A DNA stretch of 8,410 bases from Methylorubrum extorquens (GTDB lineage Bacteria; Pseudomonadota; Alphaproteobacteria; Rhizobiales; Beijerinckiaceae), in assembly GCA_019695455.1 (NCBI GenBank), contig JAEUAC010000055.1, positions 1 to 8,410 of the forward strand, written 5' to 3'. A program made the position numbers and the translations under genes. The notes under the pieces were generated by a model that saw only the letters and a list, made by a program, of their open reading frames with translations, was not told the DNA's origin and made no database searches. Position 1 is the first letter of the stretch. Each line of letters opens with the position of its first letter. Of the stretch, positions 1 to 6,153 are shown piece after piece.

Positions 1-367
1 GTTCTCGGCGCGGTTCGCTGAGCGGACCGGCGGCCGCAAGCCGAGCATGCTGCAGGCCGGCGACTACACGGCCGTCACGCATTACCTCCGCGCCGTCCAG
101 AAGGCCGGGACGGACGACGCCGCATCCGTCATGGCGGCCATGAAGGCCATGCCGATCAGCGACTTCATGACGAAGCGCGGCTGGATCCGGGAGGACGGCC
201 GCGTGATGCGGGACATGTACCTCTACCAGGTGAAGAGCCCGGCCGAGTCGAAGGCGCCGTGGGACTATTACAGGCTCGTCGCCACCATCCCGCCCGAGGA
301 GGCGTTCCGGCCGCTCGACAAGGGCAACTGCCCTCTGGTCGCCGAGACGGCGCGGCGCGGCGGATGA
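1..367 (+). CDS. ABC transporter substrate-binding protein, branched-chain amino acid type (3' end only)
   Basis: The gene is cut by the left edge. The open frame begins at base 2 and gives 121 residues before the TGA at 365-367. The visible part matches the C-terminal lobe of periplasmic substrate-binding proteins of the branched-chain amino acid/amide ABC family (Peripla_BP_6 type). It has a GDYTAVTHYLRAVQKAGTDD segment followed by a helix containing VMAAMKAMPI. Next comes a strand region with RGWIREDGRVMRDMYLYQVK, and then the typical end with ATIPPEEAFRPL and CPLV. Such proteins bind a small molecule outside the inner membrane and hand it to a permease/ATPase pair, which is not in this window. 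The ligand cannot be told from this fragment, and the family also binds aromatic acids, amides and urea. Its stop overlaps the next start (ATGA at 364-367), so the downstream dehydrogenase is probably co-translated with it. Confidence 0.85.
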   Translation, partial: FSARFAERTGGRKPSMLQAGDYTAVTHYLRAVQKAGTDDAASVMAAMKAMPISDFMTKRGWIREDGRVMRDMYLYQVKSPAESKAPWDYYRLVATIPPEEAFRPLDKGNCPLVAETARRGG

Positions 368-1119
368 GGCCGGTGCTGGAAGGCCGCACGGCCATCGTCA
401 CGGGCGCGGGCTCGGCCGAGGGGATCGGGTTCGCGACCGCCCGCCTGTTCGTCGAGGCGGGCGCCCGGGTCGTCCTGGCCGACATCGACGGCCGCGCCGC
501 GTCCGACCTCGCCGCGACGCTCGGCGAGGGCGCGATCGGCGTCGCGCTCGACGTCACGTCGCCGGCCGGGTGCCGCGGAGCCGTGGAGGCGGCCCGCGCG
601 GCCTTCGGCCGGCTCGACGTGCTCGTGAACGGCGCGGGCATCGTGCAGACGCGCCGCCTCCTCGACATCGCGCCGGACGACATGGCGTCGGTGCTGGACG
701 TGAACCTCGTCGGCACCCTGCAGATGTGCCAGGCGGCCGTGCCCGCCATGACGGAGGCCGGCGGGGGCTCCATCGTCTGCATCGCGTCCATCGCGGCGCA
801 GCGCGGCGGCGGCCTGATGGGCGGTCCGCACTACGCGGCCTCCAAGGGCGGCGTGCTCGGCCTCGTCAAGGCCATGGCGCGCGAGCTCGGCCCGCTCCGC
901 ATCCGGGCGAACGCCGTCAACCCGGGGATCATCATGACGGGCATGAACAAGGGCGCGTTCTCGCCCGAGCAGCAGGCCGGCATGCTGGCCACCATTCCGC
1001 TGGCGCGCTTCGGCGGGCCGGACGACGTGGCGGGCGCCTGCCTGTTCCTCGCCTCCGATCTCTCCGCCTACGTGACCGGCACGGAGACGGACGTGAACGG
1101 CGGCCTTCTCATCCACTAG
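364..1119 (+). CDS. SDR family NAD(P)-dependent oxidoreductase (first of two)
   Basis: A classical short-chain dehydrogenase/reductase of 251 residues, the usual length for the family. The Rossmann nucleotide-binding loop is TGAGSAEGIG (residues 13-22), two residues longer than the standard TGxxxGxG. Asp40 at the end of beta-2 suggests NAD(H) rather than NADP(H). NGAG (89-92) stands in the usual NNAG position. The catalytic tetrad is Asn114, Ser142, Tyr157 and Lys161, the last two in the YAASK motif. The C-terminal YVTGTETDVNGG segment is typical. The ATG at 364 is chosen because it overlaps the preceding TGA in an ATGA arrangement and places the first beta-strand normally. No strong ribosome site lies before it, so it probably depends on coupling. 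A GTG at 373 is a less likely alternative start. The enzyme should interconvert an alcohol and a ketone on an unknown, cytosolic substrate. The stop codon is TAG. Confidence 0.92.
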   Translation: MRPVLEGRTAIVTGAGSAEGIGFATARLFVEAGARVVLADIDGRAASDLAATLGEGAIGVALDVTSPAGCRGAVEAARAAFGRLDVLVNGAGIVQTRRLLDIAPDDMASVLDVNLVGTLQMCQAAVPAMTEAGGGSIVCIASIAAQRGGGLMGGPHYAASKGGVLGLVKAMARELGPLRIRANAVNPGIIMTGMNKGAFSPEQQAGMLATIPLARFGGPDDVAGACLFLASDLSAYVTGTETDVNGGLLIH

Positions 1120-1132
1120 GCCGAACGGCCGG

Positions 1133-1147
1133 CCCGGCACCGCCGGG
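1133..1147. other. Short perfect inverted repeat between the two SDR genes
   Basis: CCCGGC, a three-base loop ACC, then GCCGGG. The stem grows to eight pairs if one bulged base is allowed. It lies in the 46-bp gap between the two dehydrogenase genes and ends 8 bp before the GGAG of the second. There is no T-run. It could be a weak attenuator or an mRNA-stability hairpin, but in DNA this GC-rich it could equally be chance. Confidence 0.3.
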
Positions 1148-1155
1148 ACCAGCAC

Positions 1156-1159
1156 GGAG
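1156..1159 (+). promoter_or_regulatory. Ribosome binding site of the second SDR gene
   Basis: GGAG lies six bases before the ATG at 1166. It supports that start and shows this gene can be translated independently of the one before. Confidence 0.7.
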
Positions 1160-1165
1160 ACGACG

Positions 1166-1957
1166 ATGCCCACCCTCGACGGGAAGGTCGCGATCATCAC
1201 GGGCGGGGCACGCGGCCAGGGCGCGGCCGAGGTCCGCGCCTTCGCTAAGGCGGGCGCCGCGGTCGCGATCTGCGACGTGCTGGAGGCGGAGGGCCAGGCG
1301 CTCGCGCGCGAGCTCGGCGAGGCGGGCCACGCGTGCCGCTTCCTGCACCTCGACGTGTCCTCCCCCGAGAACTGGGCGGAGGTCGTGGCCGGGGTGACGG
1401 GCTGGCGAGGTCGCCTCGACATCCTCGTGAACAATGCCGGCATCATCAACCGCACGGGCATCGCGGCGACCGAGCCGGCCGCCTGGTCGCGCCTCCTCGA
1501 CATCAACCTGACGGGCGCCTTCCTCGGCATCCGGGCCGCCGCGCCGGCCATGAAGGCGGCCGGCGGCGGCGCGATCGTCAACATCTCGTCGAACAGCGCC
1601 TTCTCGGGCCATTACGACCCCGCCTACACGGCGAGCAAATGGGGCCTGCGCGGCCTCACGAAATCTGCCGCCATGGAGTTCGTGACCGACAACATCCGCG
1701 TGAACGCCGTCTGCCCCGGCCTCGTCGTGACGGCGCTCAACGCCGGCTCGCCCCACCTCGACCCGATGATCCGCATGACGCCGATGCGCCGGGCGGGCAC
1801 TCCCGAGGAGATCGCGGAACTCGTGCTCTTCCTCGTCGGCGACGCGTCGAGCTTCATCACGGGGGAGGAGATCCTGATCGACGGCGGCTTCATCACGGGC
1901 GCTGCCTACCGTCGCGTGGCCGTCGAGACCGGCCTTCTGCCCGAAGCCACTCCCTGA
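1166..1957 (+). CDS. SDR family NAD(P)-dependent oxidoreductase (second of two)
   Basis: A second classical short-chain dehydrogenase/reductase, 263 residues. The cofactor loop is TGGARGQG (12-19) with the standard TGxxxGxG spacing. Asp37 after beta-2 suggests NAD(H). NNAG is at 89-92. The catalytic tetrad is Asn114, Ser142 (in VNISS), Tyr154 and Lys158 (YTASK). The C-terminal ITGEEILIDGG core is followed by about 20 extra residues ending LLPEATP, a modest tail that may sit at the oligomer interface. It is clearly different in sequence from the preceding SDR, so the pair is not a recent tandem copy. The two may act on successive steps or on different stereoisomers in one pathway; this is inference from position only. 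The substrate is unknown and the enzyme should be cytosolic. The start is fixed by a good GGAG at 1156, and the TGA lies 10 bp before the cupin gene. Confidence 0.92.
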   Translation: MPTLDGKVAIITGGARGQGAAEVRAFAKAGAAVAICDVLEAEGQALARELGEAGHACRFLHLDVSSPENWAEVVAGVTGWRGRLDILVNNAGIINRTGIAATEPAAWSRLLDINLTGAFLGIRAAAPAMKAAGGGAIVNISSNSAFSGHYDPAYTASKWGLRGLTKSAAMEFVTDNIRVNAVCPGLVVTALNAGSPHLDPMIRMTPMRRAGTPEEIAELVLFLVGDASSFITGEEILIDGGFITGAAYRRVAVETGLLPEATP

Positions 1958-1961
1958 GGAG
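1956..1961 (+). promoter_or_regulatory. Ribosome binding site of the cupin gene, overlapping the SDR stop
   Basis: GAGGAG shares its first two bases with the TGA stop (1955-1957) of the preceding SDR and lies six bases before the ATG at 1968. The arrangement suggests translational coupling of the two genes. Confidence 0.75.
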
Positions 1962-1967
1962 ACCTCC

Positions 1968-2393
1968 ATGCAAGCGACCATCCGGCCCGTCGTCACGCGC
2001 CAGAACGAAGAAGACCGCGGCACCGGCCAGTCCGGCGGCGCGATCCGCATCTCGGGCGTCAGCCCGCAGCACACGCCCGCCACGAAGATCTGGTACGGCA
2101 AGGTCTCGAACGAGCCCGGCTTCCGCTCGCTGCCGCACCACCACGGCGAGGCCGAGACCGGCGGCTACCTGCTGAAGGGGCACGGCCGCATCTATTTCGG
2201 CGAGAACTACGCGGAATGGGTCGACATGACCGAGGGCGACTTCGTGTTCGTGCCGCCGCAGATGATCCACGTCGAGGCCAACATGAGCACGACGGACGAA
2301 CTCGTGTGGGTGACGTGCCGGACGCCGGACAACATCGTCGTCAACTTCGACGACGTCGAGGATTCCGTCCTCGACGGCTTCCGGCGGGCCTGA
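1968..2393 (+). CDS. Small single-domain cupin protein of unknown function
   Basis: A 141-residue protein with one cupin beta-barrel. Cupin motif 1 starts at Gly51 and contains HHH (57-59), with His57, His59 and Glu63 in the metal-ligand positions. The second motif runs from Gly90 through Pro96 to His101 and Asn105, close to the canonical G(X)5PXG(X)2H(X)3N but with Gln in place of the Gly. All four usual metal ligands (two His, Glu, and the later His) are therefore present, and a metal-binding cupin is likely. No signal peptide or other domain is seen, so it should be cytosolic. Proteins of this size include sugar or acid isomerases, dioxygenases and small sensor-like cupins, and sequence alone does not choose among them. 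It is the last gene of the unit with the two SDRs, which suggests a role in the same pathway. A hairpin follows the stop. Confidence 0.88.
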   Translation: MQATIRPVVTRQNEEDRGTGQSGGAIRISGVSPQHTPATKIWYGKVSNEPGFRSLPHHHGEAETGGYLLKGHGRIYFGENYAEWVDMTEGDFVFVPPQMIHVEANMSTTDELVWVTCRTPDNIVVNFDDVEDSVLDGFRRA

Positions 2394-2407
2394 GGGCTCG
2401 CCCGCGG

Positions 2408-2453
2408 GGCGGAGACGGCCGCGCCGCGCGAGGCGGGCCGGCCGTTCTCCGCC
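2408..2453 (+). terminator. Long hairpin after the cupin gene, possible terminator
   Basis: Left arm 2408-2421 (GGCGGAGACGGCCG) pairs with right arm 2439-2453 (CGGCCGTTCTCCGCC), giving 14 pairs with one bulged base. The loop holds a further small stem, CGCC (2422-2425) with GGCG (2432-2435). It begins 15 bases after the cupin stop. No T-run follows on either strand, so a standard intrinsic terminator is not proven. It may protect the mRNA 3' end or work with Rho. Confidence 0.5.
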
Positions 2454-2574
2454 ATCGGCTCGGCCCGGGAGCACGCCCCCGGCCGCCTTCCCGGTCGACG
2501 ATGGCGACGTCGAAGCCCGCTGACGGCGGCGAGGCGCGCCGAGGCGTCGTCCGACGCTGGTCGGGGTAGCCGGG

Positions 2575-2591
2575 CGGGCGGATGCCGCCCG
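2575..2591 (-). terminator. Tight hairpin just after kdpE, possible terminator
   Basis: A perfect 7-bp inverted repeat, CGGGCGG then a three-base loop then CCGCCCG, 13 bases downstream of the kdpE stop on the minus strand. It has no following T-run. The position fits the end of the kdp transcript, but the sequence alone does not prove termination. Confidence 0.4.
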
Positions 2592-2604
2592 ACGCTCGAG
2601 CGGG

Positions 2605-3300
2605 CTATTCGGCATCCCGAAACCGGTACCCGACGCCCGTCTCGGTCGTGATGTATCCCGGCCTTTGCGGATCAGGCTCGATCTTCTGACGGAGCGCCCG
2701 GACGTAGACGCGGAGGTATTGCGGGTCGACGTGGGGGTCTCCCCAGACCTCTCGGAGGAGTAGGGCGTGGGTCACGACCTTGCCCGCATGCTGCACGAAC
2801 ACGCGCAGGAGGTCGTATTCCTTGGGCGTGAGCCTGACCTCCTCGTCCCGGACCCGCACGATCCGGCGCACGAGGTCGACGGAGAGGTCGCCCGTCCGGA
2901 AGACGGGACGCTCGCCCGCCGCCTGCAGGCGATGGCGCAGGGCGGCTCGCATGCGGGCGAGCAGCTCGTTCATGCCGAAGGGCTTGGTCACGTAGTCGTC
3001 GGCGCCGAGGTCGAGCGCCTCGACCTTGCCGCGCTCGTCGTCGCGGCTCGAGAGGACGATGACCGGCACAGCCTCGTGCGTCTCGCGGATGCGACGCAGG
3101 AGGTCGTGGCCGGTCATGTCCGGCAGGCCGAGATCGAGGATCACGAGGTCCGGCGCCCTGCGGGCCAGTTCCTCCAGCGCCACGCGGCCGCTCGGCGCGT
3201 CCACGATCTCGTAGCCCTGGGTCGAGAGGCCTGTTCGCAGCAGCCGCCTGATCGGCGGCTCGTCGTCCACGACGAGGACGCGATGGCGCAGGTCCGTCAC
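2605..3300 (-). CDS. kdpE: KdpE, response regulator of the kdp potassium-uptake operon
   Basis: An OmpR/PhoB-type response regulator of 231 residues (E. coli KdpE is 225). The receiver domain (about 7-120) has the acidic pair Asp12-Asp13, the phospho-acceptor Asp56 in VILDLGLPD, Ser84 and Lys106 in VTKPF. The C-terminal winged-helix DNA-binding domain (about 133-229) contains LTPKEYDLLRVFVQHAGKVV, a recognition-helix region with YLRVYVRALRQKIE, and the wing GVGYRF. When phosphorylated by KdpD it is known to activate kdp transcription. Its target promoter would lie upstream of kdpA, outside this window. The GTG start at 3300-3298 overlaps the kdpD stop in a GTGA arrangement, which explains the choice of start and implies translational coupling. 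The frame stays open upstream inside kdpD, but that part is not KdpE. The gene ends with TAG. Confidence 0.95.
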   Translation of the reverse strand: MTDLRHRVLVVDDEPPIRRLLRTGLSTQGYEIVDAPSGRVALEELARRAPDLVILDLGLPDMTGHDLLRRIRETHEAVPVIVLSSRDDERGKVEALDLGADDYVTKPFGMNELLARMRAALRHRLQAAGERPVFRTGDLSVDLVRRIVRVRDEEVRLTPKEYDLLRVFVQHAGKVVTHALLLREVWGDPHVDPQYLRVYVRALRQKIEPDPQRPGYITTETGVGYRFRDAE

Positions 3301-5993
3301 GGCGTGCCGCCGTCCGCGGACGCGGGCAGCGTAATGGTGAAGACGGCGCCGGACCGGTCGGTCCGGTTCGTCGCCCCGATCGTGCCGCCCATCGCCTCCA
3401 CGAAGCCGCGCGAGATGGCGAGGCCGAGTCCCGTCCCGGCCCGCACCGCATCCGCCTTCCGGGCCCGGTAGAACTTGTCGAACACCTGTTCCAGCTCGCC
3501 TGTCGGGATGCCCGGGCCCTCGTCGAGGATCCGCAGGACGACGGCGCCGCCGTCCCGTCGGGCCTCGACCCGGATCGTCGTTCCGGCTTCCGCGTATTTG
3601 GCGGCGTTGTCGAGGAGGTTGAAGAGGACCTGCTCGAACAGGACCGCGTCGAGCGGCAGCGTCGGCAGGTCGGGCGCGAGGTCGGCCTCCACATGGTGCC
3701 CGGCCAGGATCGCGGCGCCGCGCGCCAGCGCCGAGCCGACGATCTCGCCCACGTCCGCCGGCGCGAGGTTCGGCCGGACGGCCCCGGCCTCGAGCCGCGT
3801 CATGTCGAGCAGGTTCGCGATGAAGCGGTTCAGGCGCTGCGCCTCTTCGATGACGGTGCCGACGAGCTCGGTCTTGTCCGGGGCCGAGAGGTCCGCGTCG
3901 AGGTCGCGCAGCGTGCTCGCCGCGCCGAGGATCGCGGCCAGCGGCGTCTTGAGGTCGTGCGAGATGGACGTCAGCAGCGCCTGGCGGAGCCGGTCGGTCT
4001 CGGCCGCGAGCCTGGCCCGGTCGAGGTCCTGCACGAGGTGCACGCGCTCGACGGCGAGGCCGGCCTGGTCGGCGAGCGCGTCGAGGAGCCGCCGGCCGTC
4101 CGGCGTGAGGAGCGGCCCCGGGCGCTCGGAATCGAGCCCGATCACGCCGACGACGCCGCGGCTCGTCCGCATCGGCAGGAAGAGCCGTTTCGCGCCGGGC
4201 AGCGTGTCGGCGCCGCGGCCGGCCGGCGACGCGCGGTCGAAGGTCCAGCGGGCCGCCGCGAGATCGGCCGCGTCCAGCCGGTCCTCGGGCGGATAGGCGG
4301 CCGCGACCGCGAGCGTCGCCTCGGAGGGCAGCAGCAGCACGACGTTCAGGCGCAGCATGGAGGCGATCTGGTAGGCGCTGGCCCACAGGACGTCGTCCAG
4401 CACGCCGCTCGAGGCGAGCTTCCGGCTGAACGCGTAGAGCGCCTCCGTGACGCGGGTGCGCTGCGCGGCGGCGACCGCCTGGCGGCGCGCCCGGCCCGCG
4501 AGGTTCGACACGACCACGGCCACGACCGTGAAGAGGACGAGCGCCGCGACGTTGGTCGGGTCGGCGACCGTCAGCGTCCAGGTCGGCGGCAGGAAGAAGA
4601 AGTTGTAGGCGAGCGAGGCGAGCCCGACCGCGACGAGAGACGGCGCGAGCCCGAACCGGACCGCGATCCCGACGACCGCCGTGAGGAAGATGAGGTCGAC
4701 GCTCTCCAGCCCGACGAGGGGCTGCAGCAGCTGCGCGACGCCGAGCGCGGCCGTGACCGAGAGGGCGGCCATGCCGTAGGGCAGCCATTCGATGCGGGGC
4801 CGGGCCGCGGATGCGGGCGGCCGGGCGGGCGTTCGCGACGGCTCCTCGCCCGCGATGACGTGGACGCTGATCTGGCCCGCGGAGCGCACCAGGTCGTGCA
4901 CGACGGAGCCGTTCAGGATCTCGAACCAGCGCGTGCGGCTCGACTTGCCCACGACGATCTGGGTGACGTTCGCGTCCCGCGCGTAGGCGACGATGTCGTC
5001 CGCGACGCGCCGGGCGCTGCCCGGGACCGTCGCGGCCTCGCCGCCGAGCCGTTCGGCGAGCCGGAGCGTCTCGGCGATGCGGTCGCGGTCGGCATCCGGC
5101 AGGCGGGTGGTCCGGGCGGTCTCGACGACGAGCGCCGTCCAGGGCGCCCGGAGCCGGTCCGCGAGCCGCCGCGCGGCCCGCACGAGGCCGGGCCCGCGTG
5201 GATCCTCGCTGACGCAGACCAGCACCCGCTCGCCGGCGGCCCAGGGCCCCTGGATCGCGTGGGCCCGCATGTGGGACAGAAGCTGCTCGTCGACGCGCTG
5301 GGCCGTCCGCCTCAGGGCGAGTTCGCGGAGCGCCGTCAGGTTGCCGGTCGAGAAGTAGTGCCGGAGCGCCCGGTCGGCATTCGCCGGGACGTAGACCTTG
5401 CCGTCGCGCAGGCGCCGGACGAGGTCGTCGGGCGCAAGGTCGATCACCTCGATGTCGTCCGCCTCGTCGAGGATGCGGTCCGGCACCGTCTCGCGCACGC
5501 GGATGCGCGTGATCCGGGCGACGATGTCGTTCAGGCTCTCGACGTGCTGGATGTTCAGCGTCGAGTAGACGTCGATCCCCGCCGCCAGCAGCTCCCCGAC
5601 GTCGCCGAAGCGCTTCGGATGGCGGCTCCCCTCGGCGTTCGTGTGGGCGAGCTCGTCCACGAGGACGAGCGCCGGGCGCCGCGCCAGGATCGCGTCGAGG
5701 TCCATCTCGTCGAGGTCGCGGCCCCGATAGGCGAGGTGGCGGCGGGGCACGACCTCGAGGCCGGCGAGCAGCGCCTCCGTCTCGACGCGCCCATGCGTCT
5801 CGACCACGCCGACCACGACGTCGACGCCCTCGCGCCGCCGTGCCTGGGCGTTGAGCAGCATCTCGTAGGTCTTGCCGACGCCCGGCGCCGCGCCGAGGAA
5901 GATCTTGAGCCGGCCGCGCCCGCCCGCTTCCCGCGTCGCGACCGCGAGCAGCGCGTCGGGGGAGGGGCGCGCGTCAGCGTCGGGACGCGGCAT
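3297..5993 (-). CDS. kdpD: KdpD, potassium-responsive sensor histidine kinase
   Basis: Full-length KdpD, 898 residues (E. coli 894). The cytosolic N-terminal KdpD domain carries the Walker A motif GAAPGVGKT (34-42) and a LVDELAHTN segment (111-119). A universal-stress-protein-like domain follows (about 255-380). Four closely packed membrane segments (about 405-424, 432-447, 451-467, 481-499) form the DUF4118 region, followed by an Arg-rich stretch. A GAF-like domain spans about 530-650. The kinase core has His679 in the SISHDLKTP box, the N-box NLLDNAAKY (792-800), DEGPGIP (824-830), FDKFY (838-842) and GTGLGLAI (853-860). It autophosphorylates and passes phosphate to KdpE when K+ is low or turgor falls. 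The ATG at 5993 lies inside the end of the kdpC reading frame, overlapping by 20 bp, and no Shine-Dalgarno is visible before it. Translation probably depends on ribosomes finishing kdpC, which the amber codon in kdpC would disturb. Confidence 0.96.
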   Translation of the reverse strand: MPRPDADARPSPDALLAVATREAGGRGRLKIFLGAAPGVGKTYEMLLNAQARRREGVDVVVGVVETHGRVETEALLAGLEVVPRRHLAYRGRDLDEMDLDAILARRPALVLVDELAHTNAEGSRHPKRFGDVGELLAAGIDVYSTLNIQHVESLNDIVARITRIRVRETVPDRILDEADDIEVIDLAPDDLVRRLRDGKVYVPANADRALRHYFSTGNLTALRELALRRTAQRVDEQLLSHMRAHAIQGPWAAGERVLVCVSEDPRGPGLVRAARRLADRLRAPWTALVVETARTTRLPDADRDRIAETLRLAERLGGEAATVPGSARRVADDIVAYARDANVTQIVVGKSSRTRWFEILNGSVVHDLVRSAGQISVHVIAGEEPSRTPARPPASAARPRIEWLPYGMAALSVTAALGVAQLLQPLVGLESVDLIFLTAVVGIAVRFGLAPSLVAVGLASLAYNFFFLPPTWTLTVADPTNVAALVLFTVVAVVVSNLAGRARRQAVAAAQRTRVTEALYAFSRKLASSGVLDDVLWASAYQIASMLRLNVVLLLPSEATLAVAAAYPPEDRLDAADLAAARWTFDRASPAGRGADTLPGAKRLFLPMRTSRGVVGVIGLDSERPGPLLTPDGRRLLDALADQAGLAVERVHLVQDLDRARLAAETDRLRQALLTSISHDLKTPLAAILGAASTLRDLDADLSAPDKTELVGTVIEEAQRLNRFIANLLDMTRLEAGAVRPNLAPADVGEIVGSALARGAAILAGHHVEADLAPDLPTLPLDAVLFEQVLFNLLDNAAKYAEAGTTIRVEARRDGGAVVLRILDEGPGIPTGELEQVFDKFYRARKADAVRAGTGLGLAISRGFVEAMGGTIGATNRTDRSGAVFTITLPASADGGTP

Positions 5994-6150
5994 CGAGCGC
6001 GAGGTTCAGGGCCAGCACGTCCACGCGCGGCTCGCCGAGAAGGCCGGCGAGCCGGCCGGCCGTATGGTCGGCGACGAGCCGCTGCACGACCGCCTCCGGC
6101 AGGCTCCGGGCGCGCGCGACGCGCGGCACCTGGAACGCGGCCGCCTCCGG
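5974..6150 (-). pseudogene. kdpC: Detached 3' part of kdpC, beyond the in-frame amber codon
   Basis: After the TAG at 6151-6153 the same frame continues without interruption for 58 codons to a TGA at 5974-5976. The translation is plainly the KdpC C-terminus. It starts PEAAAFQVPRVARARSLPEA, matching the conserved region that follows GLDP in the family, and contains GEPRVDVLALNLALD near the end, the counterpart of E. coli GQPVVNIVELNLALD. Together with the upstream part and one residue in place of the stop, KdpC would be 201 residues. Conservation is good with no frameshift, so the break is either very recent or a sequencing error. Separate translation is possible but weakly supported: a GGAGG (6148-6144) lies just past the stop, 14 bases before an in-frame GTG (6129-6127), a longer gap than usual. 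The last 20 bp overlap the kdpD start. Confidence 0.85.
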
Positions 6151-6153
6151 CTA
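6151..6153 (-). other. In-frame amber codon interrupting kdpC
   Basis: The plus strand reads CTA, giving TAG on the coding strand, between GTG (Val142) and CCG (Pro). The E. coli counterpart has Ile-Thr-Pro here, and Ile-Ser-Pro is, from memory, common among relatives. The simplest origin is TCG (Ser) changed to TAG by one base (+ strand G to T at 6152). TAG ends SDR 1 and kdpE normally in this window, so it is a working stop here. Confidence 0.85.

Larger units (their letters stand above)
2394..2604. other. Intergenic region between convergent gene sets
   Basis: This 211-bp stretch separates the cupin stop from the kdpE stop. I see no convincing gene in it. It contains several inverted repeats: the long one at 2408-2453, a 6-bp-arm repeat GCGTCG-TC-CGACGC at 2544-2557, and the tight hairpin at 2575-2591. 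It probably serves to end transcription from both sides. Confidence 0.6.

Noticed and set aside
268..1584. Long minus-strand open frame opposite the two SDR genes
   Set aside because: It is antisense to two genes with complete catalytic motifs, and its own translation is His/Arg/Ala-rich with no domain.
2462..2569. Possible small gene in the convergent gap
   Set aside because: The short open stretch has no ribosome site, no recognisable motif and overlaps inverted repeats, so it is better read as non-coding.
3301..4788. Open minus-strand frame running upstream of kdpE through the kdpD region, giving a possible 727-residue protein
   Set aside because: Only the part from 3300 down is KdpE. 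The upstream part is a low-complexity Arg/Ala-rich shadow of kdpD in another frame.
6151..6153. Amber codon as a recoding signal (pyrrolysine or general TAG reassignment)
   Set aside because: TAG ends the first SDR and kdpE at natural positions in this window, and no recoding structure or family precedent in KdpC is apparent. A nonsense mutation or base error is simpler.
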